Positions 1-9,676 are shown, numbered from the stretch's first letter. The stretch: 64,000 nucleotides of DNA from Candidatus Methylomirabilis sp. (GCF_028716865.1 NZ_JAQUOY010000014.1:1-64000), one strand, 5' to 3'. Notes: a model not told the origin generated them from the sequence alone. A program made the numbers and translations.

Positions 1-150
1 CCTTTCGGGGGCTGCGCCGGTGGTATGGCTGACCAGGGGCCCCGCCGGCGCGGGCGCCCCGATATCGCGCCCGCGCGACGGTGGGGACGGCATGGCGGAT
101 GTGTTACCCATGTTTGACAGGACTACAGGCCCCTCAACTGAGACCGCCCC
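1..150. other. GC-rich edge segment, no gene recognised
   Basis: This stretch lies downstream of the ABC exporter stop codon. It is very GC-rich with local self-complementarity (for example GGGGCCCCGCCGGCGCGGG near position 36). No reading frame with family resemblance was seen. It may hold a terminator or repeat, but the window edge prevents a firm call. Confidence 0.3.
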
Positions 151-1887
151 CTATGGCGCGATTGGGACGAGACCCGAATCATGGTCGCTCGTGACTAAAG
201 AAACCTCGCCGTGTCGTATCCGGTAGACCATATCGGCAGACTTCACCATGGCAGGCTGATGCGAGATGGCCAGAATCGTCAGCCGATCCAGCAGGCCGCG
301 GAGCGTTCGGCAGATCTCCGCCTCAGTCTCCGGGTCGAGCGCGCTGGTCACTTCGTCCAGGATCAGCAGTTTGGGCCGATGCGCCAGCGCCCTGGCGATG
401 GCAATGCGTTGTCGCTGGCCTCCTGAGAGCGTCAAGCCGCGCTCCCCAACCGAACTGTGGATCCCGGAGGGCCGAGCCATCACAAAGTCCCAGGCGCCTG
501 CAGCACGCAGTGCAGCTTCGGCGTCAGCCTCGCTCAGTTCCGGATCGCCAAGCGTCACGTTCCGCAGCACTGTGTCGTGAAACAGGAAGGTCTCTTGTGG
601 TACGTATCCGATCATCCGCCGCCACTGCCTCAGGTCAACGGTGTCCAGCGACAGGTCGTCGATGAAGACATGGCCTTGCTGCGGACGCAACAGACCCGTA
701 AACAGATCCGCTATCGTCGTTTTCCCTGCCCCCGACGGCCCCATGATGGTAGTGAATGATCCCATCGAAACGGTCAGCGACGCATTCCGAAGTACATGAT
801 GTTTTCCATATCCAAAGCTGACCTTGTCCAGGCAAATGGCCTTCTCGAAGTGGGGGAGAAGACCTCCTGGCGCTGTTTCACGGTCACGGGTCGCGTCGTC
901 GATGGCCGCTTGCAACGACCAGAAGGCGCTTTCCAGGGTTCGCATTCTCTGGTATTGCCGCTGTATCTTGGCAAGGCAGGTCAGCAATTGAGCGAGAAGA
1001 AGGATCATAATCATCACGATACTGAAGGGCATCTGCCACCGGCCAAGGGCCACGTAGAACCCGACAGCGATGATGATGGCCAACAAGACATCTTGGGAGG
1101 AACTGAGCGCCTCCGAGCTGAGCACTTCCCGCTGGAATGCCCGGTTTAATCGCTGGGTGTCAGATCTAAGGGAGGGACCGATCAACTCTTCCCTCGCCAT
1201 GGCTTTGAGCGGTTTAATGGATTGAAGGCTATCGGTTAAACAGGCGAGAAGGGATTTTAAGAGTTGGGTCTGGCGAGTTCCGGCTCGATGCGCCATGCGG
1301 ATGAGACGGCTGAGTCCGTAGAGGATAGCGATTCCGGGAACCAGAAATGCCAAGGTCGCCTTCCCCGCGACAACAAAGACCACACCCGTATACACAATAG
1401 CCTGGACAAACAGGGTCGCCCCCTTGGCACCCTCATAGTACGCCATTGAAGCCCGCATCGCTTCAGTACCCACCGCGTTGGCAAAGCTTCCGACAGGTTG
1501 GCGTACATAATACTCCCACCGAGCGGCCAGGAGGGCATGGAGCAGGGAGAGTCGTAGATCAGTGGCGACGTGCGTGACCGTGTAACCGACCTGGGTTTTG
1601 GCCAACAGGGTAAATGCCCCTTTGACCGCCACACAGAGGACGATGACAATCAGCAGCGTGCCAACAGTCGGCCTCAGCCCCACGACCGAAAGGGATTGTG
1701 TCAGGACCTGCTGCGCTCCGAATAGCTGAGAACCGGCCCCCTGGATCTTTTCGTCGGTCGCCGCGCTAAGCATCGGAAGCAGCATGAGGAACCCGACCCC
1801 CTCCGCAATGCTGGCGAACAGCAGAGAGATGAGGGTGAGTGCGCTCCGTCGCGGATACTTCCGGACGATGGTGCTTAAAAAGCGCAT
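151..1887 (-). CDS. MsbA-like ABC exporter (fused permease and ATPase)
   Basis: This is a half-transporter of about 578 residues with an N-terminal block of hydrophobic segments (roughly residues 15-310) followed by a nucleotide-binding domain. The ATPase shows a Walker A loop GPSGAGKTT, the signature LSGGQRQRIAIARAL and a Walker B LLILDEVTSALD. Such homodimeric exporters flip lipids or lipid-linked sugars across the inner membrane (MsbA, PglK, other ABC-B/C-like exporters). The ATG at 1887 is preferred over an upstream TTG at 1899. It is the last gene of a minus-strand series with the Stealth and AsnB-like genes, next to the ceramide operon. The substrate could therefore be a glycolipid, but this is inference from position only. 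Confidence 0.85.
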   Translation of the reverse strand: MRFLSTIVRKYPRRSALTLISLLFASIAEGVGFLMLLPMLSAATDEKIQGAGSQLFGAQQVLTQSLSVVGLRPTVGTLLIVIVLCVAVKGAFTLLAKTQVGYTVTHVATDLRLSLLHALLAARWEYYVRQPVGSFANAVGTEAMRASMAYYEGAKGATLFVQAIVYTGVVFVVAGKATLAFLVPGIAILYGLSRLIRMAHRAGTRQTQLLKSLLACLTDSLQSIKPLKAMAREELIGPSLRSDTQRLNRAFQREVLSSEALSSSQDVLLAIIIAVGFYVALGRWQMPFSIVMIMILLLAQLLTCLAKIQRQYQRMRTLESAFWSLQAAIDDATRDRETAPGGLLPHFEKAICLDKVSFGYGKHHVLRNASLTVSMGSFTTIMGPSGAGKTTIADLFTGLLRPQQGHVFIDDLSLDTVDLRQWRRMIGYVPQETFLFHDTVLRNVTLGDPELSEADAEAALRAAGAWDFVMARPSGIHSSVGERGLTLSGGQRQRIAIARALAHRPKLLILDEVTSALDPETEAEICRTLRGLLDRLTILAISHQPAMVKSADMVYRIRHGEVSLVTSDHDSGLVPIAP

Positions 1888-1918
1888 GGCGACACGCAAC
1901 AGTTCCGAAGATTACACT

Positions 1919-2983
1919 TCACAGAGGTGTACCACCGACGATCGCTTCCGGAGAATAAAGATCTCGATTTTCAGCAGTCGTTTTCTCAAAACGGCTAGGG
2001 TTGGGGAAAAGACGTTCCAACATATGCGTGAGGTAGGATCCCCAATCAAAGTGCTCATTGTATTCGCAGTCATTTAGACACAGAAACTTCGGACGATGAG
2101 ATGGCGGTGTGTTGATGAGGGCTCTTGATTTCCGGAGTAAGCGGCTTATGTTTTTTCTAGACATCAGCAACCAATTTTTGTCGAAAATAGGCGTGGCAGC
2201 GCTCCTGTAAATCGCGTAATAAAGCAGCAAGGCGGCGACGTCAATGCTTTGTCGCGATCGAAACCTCTCATGCATCGCAGTAGACACCTCTCGCGGAAAC
2301 CTGTCATGTATCTCATAGGCAATCGATTTCGAGTGTATCTGAATTTGATGATTTGGATAATTCCAGAGATAAAAATTCTTCCGAAAAGGCCGCAGCCGTA
2401 TCCAGTGCCTTAGATGTATGCGAGGCCTATAGAATTTCCCCAACTCTACTTCCATGAGGTGACAGCTATTCACCATTTGCTCAGAAAATGGATCGTGTTC
2501 TGGGTCGCGAGGAATATGGACAAGATTTGTTTTGAAACCCACACGCATCTTCGCATTTCCAACAAGGAAATCTTCAGCAGAGACATCATTGAGAAAGAAC
2601 ATGTCATCATTTGCATATAAAAAAAACTCAGACAGTCCGCGAATTCTATGCATGACGGTCTCAATGGCATTAGAAGAAAAACATGGCAAGCAGCTGCTAT
2701 CCGGGAAAATATCTTGATGGTCAACAACAAATAGACCCCCAGCCTCTGGATTCAGCCAAGTCGGTCGCTGCTGGTTTGTAATAAGGTATATGTTTCGGAT
2801 GAAGGGTGCGTGCTTTGCTACGCTTCGCAAGCTGTATTTGAGCTCATCATGATTCCTAAATCTCGCAGCGAAAGGGGTCGGAGTACACCCACCGATTGTT
2901 TTAAGCGCTTCAATTTTTTTGGCTTGCCATACTGGATCTGTTGAGTCCACCCATAAATACACCAGATCGATCTCGTTTAGCAT
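1919..2983 (-). CDS. Stealth-family sugar-phosphate transferase
   Basis: The 354-residue protein starts with the Stealth CR1 signature (IDLVYLWVDSTDPVW, residues about 5-19). A CR2-like region follows, with RFRNHDELKYSLRSVAKHAP, IYLITNQQRPTWLN and the FFLYANDDMFFL block. The CR3-like part around residues 190-260 carries the NYPNHQ and HDRFP motifs. Members of this family transfer hexose-1-phosphate units to make phosphodiester-linked capsular polymers. A good ribosome site (GGAGG) lies about 10 bases before the ATG. The gene is visibly richer in A and T than its neighbours, which suggests acquisition by transfer. The product could be a surface polymer or a lipid decoration. Confidence 0.8.
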   Translation of the reverse strand: MLNEIDLVYLWVDSTDPVWQAKKIEALKTIGGCTPTPFAARFRNHDELKYSLRSVAKHAPFIRNIYLITNQQRPTWLNPEAGGLFVVDHQDIFPDSSCLPCFSSNAIETVMHRIRGLSEFFLYANDDMFFLNDVSAEDFLVGNAKMRVGFKTNLVHIPRDPEHDPFSEQMVNSCHLMEVELGKFYRPRIHLRHWIRLRPFRKNFYLWNYPNHQIQIHSKSIAYEIHDRFPREVSTAMHERFRSRQSIDVAALLLYYAIYRSAATPIFDKNWLLMSRKNISRLLRKSRALINTPPSHRPKFLCLNDCEYNEHFDWGSYLTHMLERLFPNPSRFEKTTAENRDLYSPEAIVGGTPL

Positions 2984-3178
2984 TCATGCTACCTCCTTCG
3001 CTCTAGCCAACAATGCTCCTGAAGCCACCTCCAGCAGGCCAGTCAATCTTAGATCGTCATCCCCCCTGTTGCGCGCGCAGCACCTGATGAAATGAGTAGT
3101 GGTTGACGGGAAAGCCGATGCGCAATGTATCTGCTCAGGTTGTGATTACTCGCGTGCAACCAAAAAACCGTAGGTGCT

Positions 3179-5176
3179 TCAGGCGGCGCCACCGGATGCT
3201 CCCAGGCAGCCACTCGTGATTGCGGATTCTGCCGCCTGATGTCGCCGCCACTGCTGGAACATCAGGACGCGCCACAGCAACTTCCCACGGTTATGCATTC
3301 CCGCAAGGTGTTCGTGCCAGCGTGCGCGGACAAGTGTGGGGTCGAAAAATCCGTCCTCGGCGAGTCTCCGTTCATCGAGCAGCTCTTCCGCCCATGTCCG
3401 CAACGGACCCCAAAGCCACGCCTTGATCGGCACGTCAAAGCCCCTTTTCGGGCGGTCGACCAGCGCCCGCGGCACGTACCGGTAAAGGACCCTGCGCAAG
3501 AGCCGTTTATTCTCGCCTGCATCCACATATTTGAGCGCCGGCGCCAGGCGCCAGACGTATTCCACGACGCGATGGTCAAGCAGCGGCACGCGAACCTCAA
3601 GGCCGAACGCCATGCTCGCTCGATCCACCTTGGTCAGCATGCCGTCCGGCAGGCGTGTCATCATATCGAGGAAGCCGATGCGTTCCATAAAGTCTGGCAA
3701 GGTGACCTCTGTCGTCGCATCCTGCAGAAGATCCGGCCGTTCACGCGCGTCAGACATGACAGCGGCCGAGTCCTCCAGTGGGCAGACCACCTGACGATAG
3801 AGGTCGCTCTCAGTTGCCCCCACGAAGGTGTGTGTCAGCACACTCCTCCGATTGAGCGAAAGCTTATGACGGAGGAAGACCGGGAGAACGCCGGACAGCA
3901 TCGCGCCCCCTGCCAGGATCCACTCTGCGGCAGCCGTTGTGGCGCCCGCTGTGGCGCCTCGCAGCGGCATGGGGAGATACCTGCCAGCCTGTGCAAGGGC
4001 CCGCGCCTTGTAGTAACTTGTATAGCCTCCGAGCAGTTCGTCGCCACCATCGCCTGAGAGCGCCACGGTGACATGCCGCCTGGTCAGCTCCGAGAGGAGC
4101 AGGGTCGGGATCTGAGAACTGTCGGCGAAAGGCTCGTCGTACCAGCGCGGCAGCTCTGGGATGATCGCTAAGGCCTGTTCGGGTGCGACGTACAGTTCGG
4201 TGTGCGCGGTGCCGAGATGCGCCGCCACCTCGCGGGCGTGGCGCGCCTCATCGTAGCGTGGCTCCGCGAAGCCGATCGTATAGGTGTTGATCGGACGGCT
4301 GCTCTGCGCCTGCATCAGGGCCGCAACCACAGACGAATCGATCCCGCCGGAGAGAAAGGCGCCCAGCGGTACGTCGGCCGCCATGTGACGGCCGACGGTG
4401 TCGCGCAGCAGGGATTCGAGGCCGTCGACGGCCTCCGCCTCGCTGATGTCGAGACGATTGGCCGCGGCCGCAGCAGCGACCTCCCGTGCATCCCAGTAGG
4501 GATGGATCTCCGGTGCGTCAGCGTAGGGTAGCACAAGGAGGTGGCCGGGCGACAGCTTGAAGACGCCGCAATAGATACTATGCGGTCCCGGTACGTAGCT
4601 GTAGCGAACGAAGGCGGCAAGACTGTCTCGGTCGATCTCTGGCGCCCAGCCAGCATGCGCGCGCAACGCCTTGAGCTCAGAGCCGAACATGAACAGGTTG
4701 CCAAATCGGGCCCAGTAGAGCGGCTTGATGCCGACTCGATCACGCGCGAGCGTTAGCGTCCGCGTTGCTCGATCCCACACGGCAAAGGCGAACATACCGT
4801 TGAGCCGCCCAAGCGCGGTTTTGACGCCCCACTCTGCGCACGCCTCGAGGAGAATCTCACTGTCGCAGTGACCGCGAAAGCGCCGACCATGGGCCTCAAG
4901 CTCGCGTCGGAGCTCGGCGTGATTGTATATCTCGCCGTTATAGGTGAGGACAAGACGCCCGCACGAGGAGACCATCGGCTGCCGCCCCGCCGGCGAGAGG
5001 TCGAGGATAGCGAGCCGCTGATGCGCCAACGAAATCCCTGCCGCCGGATCAATCCAGACGCCGGAATCATCGGGTCCCCGGTGGCGTAGGGTCGCCGCCA
5101 TCGCCGCGCCCGTCGCCGCTAAGTACTCGGCCCCTAGTGCGCCGCGCGTATCAAGGAATCCGGCAATGCCGCACAT
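3179..5176 (-). CDS. asnB: asparagine synthase (glutamine-hydrolysing), AsnB type
   Basis: The protein of 665 residues begins MCGIAGF, so Cys2 is the class II glutamine amidotransferase nucleophile after Met removal. The glutaminase domain spans roughly residues 1-215 (HRGPDDSG, YNGEIYNH). The synthetase domain follows, with the PP-loop SGGIDSS near residue 270 and the SGDGGDELLGGY block. The length matches AsnB proteins commonly found in polysaccharide clusters. There they may make asparagine or amidate sugar acids or other carboxylates. The neighbours (Stealth gene downstream, ceramide operon upstream on the same strand) favour an envelope role, but amidation of a specific substrate is not shown by the sequence. 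Confidence 0.88.
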   Translation of the reverse strand: MCGIAGFLDTRGALGAEYLAATGAAMAATLRHRGPDDSGVWIDPAAGISLAHQRLAILDLSPAGRQPMVSSCGRLVLTYNGEIYNHAELRRELEAHGRRFRGHCDSEILLEACAEWGVKTALGRLNGMFAFAVWDRATRTLTLARDRVGIKPLYWARFGNLFMFGSELKALRAHAGWAPEIDRDSLAAFVRYSYVPGPHSIYCGVFKLSPGHLLVLPYADAPEIHPYWDAREVAAAAAANRLDISEAEAVDGLESLLRDTVGRHMAADVPLGAFLSGGIDSSVVAALMQAQSSRPINTYTIGFAEPRYDEARHAREVAAHLGTAHTELYVAPEQALAIIPELPRWYDEPFADSSQIPTLLLSELTRRHVTVALSGDGGDELLGGYTSYYKARALAQAGRYLPMPLRGATAGATTAAAEWILAGGAMLSGVLPVFLRHKLSLNRRSVLTHTFVGATESDLYRQVVCPLEDSAAVMSDARERPDLLQDATTEVTLPDFMERIGFLDMMTRLPDGMLTKVDRASMAFGLEVRVPLLDHRVVEYVWRLAPALKYVDAGENKRLLRRVLYRYVPRALVDRPKRGFDVPIKAWLWGPLRTWAEELLDERRLAEDGFFDPTLVRARWHEHLAGMHNRGKLLWRVLMFQQWRRHQAAESAITSGCLGASGGAA

Positions 5177-5430
5177 CTACGTCTCTGTCCTGAGATTACT
5201 ATTCGGATTTCTACGCTTCAAGACGGATCGCTACGATTGTTCAGACGCCCTGCGAAGATAGGGTGAAGTGCGATCAACCCCTTCACGATCAGTTGAGCGC
5301 CCAACCTTATAGCCTCACGGGTTCACCATCGTGGAAGGCCCGTCGATCCCGTTGTGCCTGCATGATTGCGAATCCTGAGCTCGCTATCATGATTGGCCGG
5401 CTCTACAACTGCGCCGAGCTCTCTGCGGCG
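5177..5430. other. intergenic gap upstream of asnB
   Basis: These 254 bases lie between the asnB start and the end of the serine palmitoyltransferase-like gene, both read on the minus strand. No coding frame with recognisable homology was seen. The segment is long enough to hold an asnB promoter and a terminator for the ceramide operon, but no convincing boxes or hairpin were identified. Confidence 0.3.
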
Positions 5431-6621
5431 TTACGGAGAGAAGGTTGCCTTGACGGACGCAAAGGCCTTTGCAACGCGGTCGATCTGGTCAGGGGTGTGC
5501 GCCGCGCTCACGCTGCATCGGAGCAGGCTCCCGCCATCGGGGGCGGCTGGCGGCAGAATCATGTTCACGTATACGCCTTGTTGGAGGAGACTGTTCCAGC
5601 AGGCGATCGCTTCTTCCCCTCCGCCGAACCGGACTGCGATGATCGGACTGGGTTCGGGGCCAAGCCTGCATCCCAACTCTTTCAACGAATCGTACAATCG
5701 CCGCGCGTTAGCCCAGAGCCTGAGACGTAGCTCCGGTTCCGTTCGGAGCCTGCGTAAGGCAGCCCTTGTGGAAGCGATGACCGATGGGCAGGGTGACGCG
5801 GTGAAGATATACGGGCGACTGGCATACCGGATCAGTTCCATCTCTGGATGATCCGAGACACAGAACCCGCCGGTAGCGCCCAGGCTCTTACTGAAGGTTC
5901 CAACAATAAAATCGACGCTGTCTTCAACGCCGGCCTCTTCGGAGCGCCCGCGGCCTCGCTCGCCCAAGACTCCAAGCGAATGGGCCTCGTCCAGCAGCAG
6001 ATAGGCGCCGTGTTCCTGTTTCAAGGCCGCTATCTCCACTAGCGCCGCTCGATCTCCCAACATACTATAGATCCCTTCGGCGATGATCAGCGTATTGGCG
6101 CAACGCTTTCCCAGGCGTGTCAGGCGCTTATGGAGGTCGGCGGTATCGTTGTGGCGGAATCGAATGATCTCCGCGCCGCTCATCCGGCAGCCATCATAGA
6201 TGCTTGCATGGCAATCGGCATCGATCAGGATCACGTCTCCCTGGCCCGCGAGCGCCGAAATGACACCCAAATTTGCCAGATAGCCGGTCGAGAAGACATC
6301 ACACCACCGACGCCCATAAAACTCTGCCAGCTCTTTCTCTAATGCAAGGTGTCCGATAAAATTGCCATTCGCCATTCTGGAACCGGTGGTACCGGTCCCT
6401 TGCTCCCGCACGGCGCGTGCCGCTGCCTCAATACACTGAGGATCGAATGTTAACCCAAGGTAGTTGTTCGTCCCTGCCAGGATCATCGGACGGCCGTTCA
6501 CGACAGCTTCGGTCGGCGATAGGAGCCGTTCGATTGTTACCCGAAAGGGGTCTTCACTCACTTTCGTCAGTGCCTTGCGGGCATCGGCCAACTGTCGGAA
6601 CTTCTTCAGGAGAGCCATCAC
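5431..6621 (-). CDS. spt: serine palmitoyltransferase-like alpha-oxoamine synthase
   Basis: This 396-residue PLP enzyme of the alpha-oxoamine synthase family would condense serine with an acyl thioester to 3-ketosphinganine, the first step of sphingolipid synthesis. The PLP lysine lies in GTFSKSLGATGGFC. The following RPYIFTASPCPSVIAS closely resembles the corresponding segment of Sphingomonas and Caulobacter SPT as I recall them (RPYxFTASxPPSV) rather than AONS or KBL. Other SPT-like signatures are GTGTTGSRMANG, CHASIYDGC, GIYSMLGD and LLDEAHSLG. The ATG overlaps the upstream acp stop by four bases (ATGA), which implies translational coupling. The adjacent ACP, ligase and reductase make SPT far more likely than biotin synthesis. 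Confidence 0.85.
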   Translation of the reverse strand: MMALLKKFRQLADARKALTKVSEDPFRVTIERLLSPTEAVVNGRPMILAGTNNYLGLTFDPQCIEAAARAVREQGTGTTGSRMANGNFIGHLALEKELAEFYGRRWCDVFSTGYLANLGVISALAGQGDVILIDADCHASIYDGCRMSGAEIIRFRHNDTADLHKRLTRLGKRCANTLIIAEGIYSMLGDRAALVEIAALKQEHGAYLLLDEAHSLGVLGERGRGRSEEAGVEDSVDFIVGTFSKSLGATGGFCVSDHPEMELIRYASRPYIFTASPCPSVIASTRAALRRLRTEPELRLRLWANARRLYDSLKELGCRLGPEPSPIIAVRFGGGEEAIACWNSLLQQGVYVNMILPPAAPDGGSLLRCSVSAAHTPDQIDRVAKAFASVKATFSP

Positions 6622-6866
6622 CGGTGCTCCATAAGTTGCTCGATCTGCCGGGCGAAATCTCCGATGGTCCGTACGTCCGGGACGATGTTCAAAGGAATGG
6701 AGATGTCGAATCGTTCCTCCACCTCAAGCAGAAGTTCCATAACCTTCAGCGAATCGAGATCGAGATCGGCGACAAGTTCGGTTTCCTCTGAAAGGGCCTG
6801 TCCGTCCTGCCCATGCGGCCGAAGGATCTCGTAAAGTTGCGGCAGTATCGTCTCGTAGCGAGCCAT
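6618..6866 (-). CDS. acyl carrier protein for sphingolipid synthesis
   Basis: The 82-residue protein carries the phosphopantetheine attachment motif in LDLDSLKVMELL, with the serine near residue 39, and an acidic four-helix ACP profile. It sits between the reductase and the SPT-like gene and overlaps the latter by four bases. A dedicated ACP beside SPT is one of the five genes reported as required for ceramide formation in Caulobacter (Olea-Ozuna and colleagues). It probably carries the acyl chain activated by the adjacent ligase to SPT or to the ceramide synthase. Which of the two it serves cannot be read from sequence. Confidence 0.85.
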   Translation of the reverse strand: MARYETILPQLYEILRPHGQDGQALSEETELVADLDLDSLKVMELLLEVEERFDISIPLNIVPDVRTIGDFARQIEQLMEHR

Positions 6867-6893
6867 CTGTGAGTCAGCCTGAGATGAATGAAA

Positions 6894-7847
6894 TTATGCG
6901 CCCACCTCTCGCCCTGGCAACGGAAGACCAAGAGTGAGTCGCAGACCTTCTTCCAAACGCACCGCCGGCGCCCAGTTGACGACCCGGCAGAACGGAGCGT
7001 TGTCGCAGACCCAGTCCTGGTGTCTGAACTCCCGCATCTTTCCCGGGGTGAACATCGGCATGTATCCTATTACAGATGCCACCATCTTGTTGAACCTCGC
7101 GGCGACATCCAGAATCAGCTCCGGCACCTGGAAATGGACGACCCGTTTTCCCCGAAGCTGCCGGAAGGTCTCGACGACCTCATGCCAGGTGTACCCATTG
7201 GGATGCCCATCATCCAGCTCGAACGCGCGTTGCTCTCGGACATTACAAAGCAACCATTGTATCACGGCCTCTGCCAGGTCTTCCACGTAGAGCAAGGAGA
7301 ATCTGGCATCTTTTCGACCCAATATGGGGGCGAATCCCTGCAGCATCAGGCGAAGCAGGGGGCGCATCGCACGGTCCTCTGGGCCATAGACCACGGGAGG
7401 GCGAAGCGCGGTCCACGGGAGTCGATCGGTCACTGCAGTGAGGGCAAGTTCCCCCATCCGCTTGCTGGCTGCGTAGGGTGACAACTCCGGCTCTCGAGCC
7501 GCCAACGATGATATCAGCAGAAATCGGGGCACGGGGTTCCGGCTGGCGGCAATATGGGCCAGCCGCGAGACCGCTTCAACGTTTGTTCGATAAAAGTCGG
7601 CCTCGGTGATTCCGCGCACCGCCCCGGCGCAATGGATCACGGCGTCCGCATCGCCAATCAGGTCTTCGAGGCAGTCAGGGTCTTCGAGTGTACCCAGAAC
7701 CCACTGAAGTGATGTGCCCGCAAATCGAGCGGCCAGAGACGGTGAACGGAGCAGCGCGCGGACGCGCCATCCTCCTTGTATCAGCCTCCGGGCTACAGCA
7801 CTTCCGATGAATCCCGTCGCTCCCGTTAACGCGACAACGTCGCGCAT
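6894..7847 (-). CDS. NAD-dependent epimerase/dehydratase family reductase, CerR-like
   Basis: This is an extended short-chain dehydrogenase of 317 residues with an N-terminal Rossmann motif GATGFIGSAVARRL (about residues 9-22). The catalytic dyad appears as YAASK near residue 125. In Caulobacter an epimerase-family protein (CerR) in the same gene set reduces the 3-keto group during ceramide synthesis, acting after N-acylation. The position here between the acyl ligase and the ACP supports that role. The start overlaps the ligase stop by about 22 bases. A nucleotide-sugar epimerase function is the alternative, but the operon context argues against it. Confidence 0.75.
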   Translation of the reverse strand: MRDVVALTGATGFIGSAVARRLIQGGWRVRALLRSPSLAARFAGTSLQWVLGTLEDPDCLEDLIGDADAVIHCAGAVRGITEADFYRTNVEAVSRLAHIAASRNPVPRFLLISSLAAREPELSPYAASKRMGELALTAVTDRLPWTALRPPVVYGPEDRAMRPLLRLMLQGFAPILGRKDARFSLLYVEDLAEAVIQWLLCNVREQRAFELDDGHPNGYTWHEVVETFRQLRGKRVVHFQVPELILDVAARFNKMVASVIGYMPMFTPGKMREFRHQDWVCDNAPFCRVVNWAPAVRLEEGLRLTLGLPLPGREVGA

Positions 7848-9676
7848 GAATCCGCTTGCTGGTGGGGTTGCTGTGGGCGGGTTTCGGCGAATCCGTTTCG
7901 GCTGTGGAAGAACTGGGCTACGTTATTGCGGTTCAGGAATTCTTCCCGGGTCTTCGATCGGGACAGTTTCCCGGACGACGTGCGCGGCAGCGTACGTGGA
8001 GGAACGAGTTCAACAAAGCAGTCGATGGCGAACTGCTCGCGGATCAACCCCTGCAACCGATGGATGCATTCGGCTCGCTTGGCGGCATTCAGCTCCCGGT
8101 ACTGGACGACCATCACGGCTAACTCAGTCCGGTTGGGAGCCTCAATCGAGAACGCGCACGCGTCGCCTATTCTGATTTCCGGTAATTCCTCGGCGAGATG
8201 CTCTAAGTCCTGAGGCCAGATGTTTCGACCGTGAATGATAATAACATCTTTCTTCCGACCAATGATGACAATGCTGCCTGCCACGAGATAGCCAATGTCT
8301 CCGGTATCCAGCCACCCATCCGAGGATAAGACCTTCCGAGTTTTTCCACGATCTCCGAAGTAGCCGGACATGATGTTGGCGCCTCGCGCAAAGATCGCGC
8401 CGGCGTGGCGGTCCGGAAGAATCTGACCCTGCTCGTCTCGCACCTCGACCTGGATCCCGGGAAGCGCCGAACCGCAATTGACAAATCGACTCACATTCGT
8501 CCCGTCCATTTCCGACCCACACCCACGCCCATTGAGCGGTATCGCCACTCTACGTTCGGATAAAGGCGTCTGCTCAATATGATCAATAGTAATCCCTTCA
8601 CCGAGGGATGCAAAACTGATGGCGAGGGACGCCTCTGCCATACCATAGCAGGCCAAAAATGCGCTTGGCTTAAACCCGCTCAACGCGAAGGCTGCCGCAA
8701 ACTCCTCCAGGACATCAGACCGAATCGTTTCGGCGCCTACTCCCGCAGCTCGCCACGCGCTGAGATCGAACTTGCCGGCATCATCCCTTCTCAAACGTCT
8801 CGCACACATCTCGTACCCGAACGTCGGACTGAAGGAGATGGTAGCCCTTGTCTGCGTCATCAGGGACAACCACAATCGGGGTCGCATGGCAAAGGACCGC
8901 GTTTTCAGGTAATCTACTGAAACTTGGCCCACCATCGGCGCAAGCACGAATCCGACAAGCCCCATGTCATGATAAAAAGGCAACCAGGATACCGCGCGAT
9001 CTCCGGGACAAATCTTGAGACCGTGCGCGAGAATACCTTCCAGATTGGCGAGTACCGCGCTTTGAGTGATCATCACCCCGCGGGGAAACAGAGTGCTTCC
9101 CGAGGTGTATTGGATATAGGCCATCTCCGTGGGGCCCAAAGGTTCCAACGCTTGCGGGGCTTCCGGAAGGCATGTGAAGGTTTCTACGGTCCCGATATGG
9201 TCCAACTCGAGACCCTCGGCAGCCTCGCTCAGGAACGGAAAAAATTCAGGCCCAGCCACCGCGACGGACGGCTGGCAATGCGCCAAGAGCGCCCTGAGTT
9301 GGGCAACGTACCTTTTGTGGCCGCTTATCAGGAGCGAAGCCGACAGCGGGACAGGCACGAAGCCGGCATACTGACAGGCGAAAAAGAAGCGTTGGAAATC
9401 CGGGTCCGTGTCCGCAACGATCGCCACTCGAGCACCTCGCTCAAGTCCCAGGCTCAAAAGGCGACACGCCAGCGATTGTGCCTGTTCTCGAAGATCAGCA
9501 TAAGGCAGGACTGCGTGCAGTTCACCCTGGTCTCCATAGAAATTGCATCCAGTTTCTCCCCTAGCTGCATAATCCAGAGCCTCGGCCAACGTGGAAAAGC
9601 CACTGATTCGAAGCGGCACGGTATTCTCGGTCGGCGTTGGTCCTGTTCTCATCCTCCCCTTACCCCCTCTATGCAC
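7826..9676 (-). CDS. fatty acyl-AMP/CoA ligase (FAAL-like), first gene of the ceramide operon
   Basis: The protein is an ANL-superfamily adenylating enzyme of about 616 residues. It shows the P-loop YTSGSTLFPRGVMIT (arginine where lysine is usual), SWLPFYHDMGLVG typical of fatty acyl-AMP ligases, the YGMAEAS motif, DTGD and a C-terminal GKLSRSKTR with the catalytic-lysine region. About 30 residues extend past the usual end. It would activate a fatty acid and load the adjacent ACP. An alternative start at 9652 follows an AAGGGGAGG run. This is the promoter-proximal gene of the four-gene operon, divergent from the GNAT ceramide synthase candidate. Confidence 0.82.
   Translation of the reverse strand: MHRGGKGRMRTGPTPTENTVPLRISGFSTLAEALDYAARGETGCNFYGDQGELHAVLPYADLREQAQSLACRLLSLGLERGARVAIVADTDPDFQRFFFACQYAGFVPVPLSASLLISGHKRYVAQLRALLAHCQPSVAVAGPEFFPFLSEAAEGLELDHIGTVETFTCLPEAPQALEPLGPTEMAYIQYTSGSTLFPRGVMITQSAVLANLEGILAHGLKICPGDRAVSWLPFYHDMGLVGFVLAPMVGQVSVDYLKTRSFAMRPRLWLSLMTQTRATISFSPTFGYEMCARRLRRDDAGKFDLSAWRAAGVGAETIRSDVLEEFAAAFALSGFKPSAFLACYGMAEASLAISFASLGEGITIDHIEQTPLSERRVAIPLNGRGCGSEMDGTNVSRFVNCGSALPGIQVEVRDEQGQILPDRHAGAIFARGANIMSGYFGDRGKTRKVLSSDGWLDTGDIGYLVAGSIVIIGRKKDVIIIHGRNIWPQDLEHLAEELPEIRIGDACAFSIEAPNRTELAVMVVQYRELNAAKRAECIHRLQGLIREQFAIDCFVELVPPRTLPRTSSGKLSRSKTREEFLNRNNVAQFFHSRNGFAETRPQQPHQQADSCATLSR

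Noticed and set aside
90-120. A possible insertion sequence end (GGCGGATGTGTTACCCATGT) at the left edge
   Set aside because: It resembles the ends of some IS families, but no transposase part or second end can be seen at the window border.
3239-4057. A long plus-strand frame opposite asnB
   Set aside because: It lies wholly within asnB on the other strand, with low-complexity composition typical of a shadow frame.
5431-6621. Assignment of the PLP enzyme as 8-amino-7-oxononanoate synthase (BioF)
   Set aside because: No other biotin gene is near. The PLP-site and downstream segments match SPT better, and the partner genes match the ceramide set.
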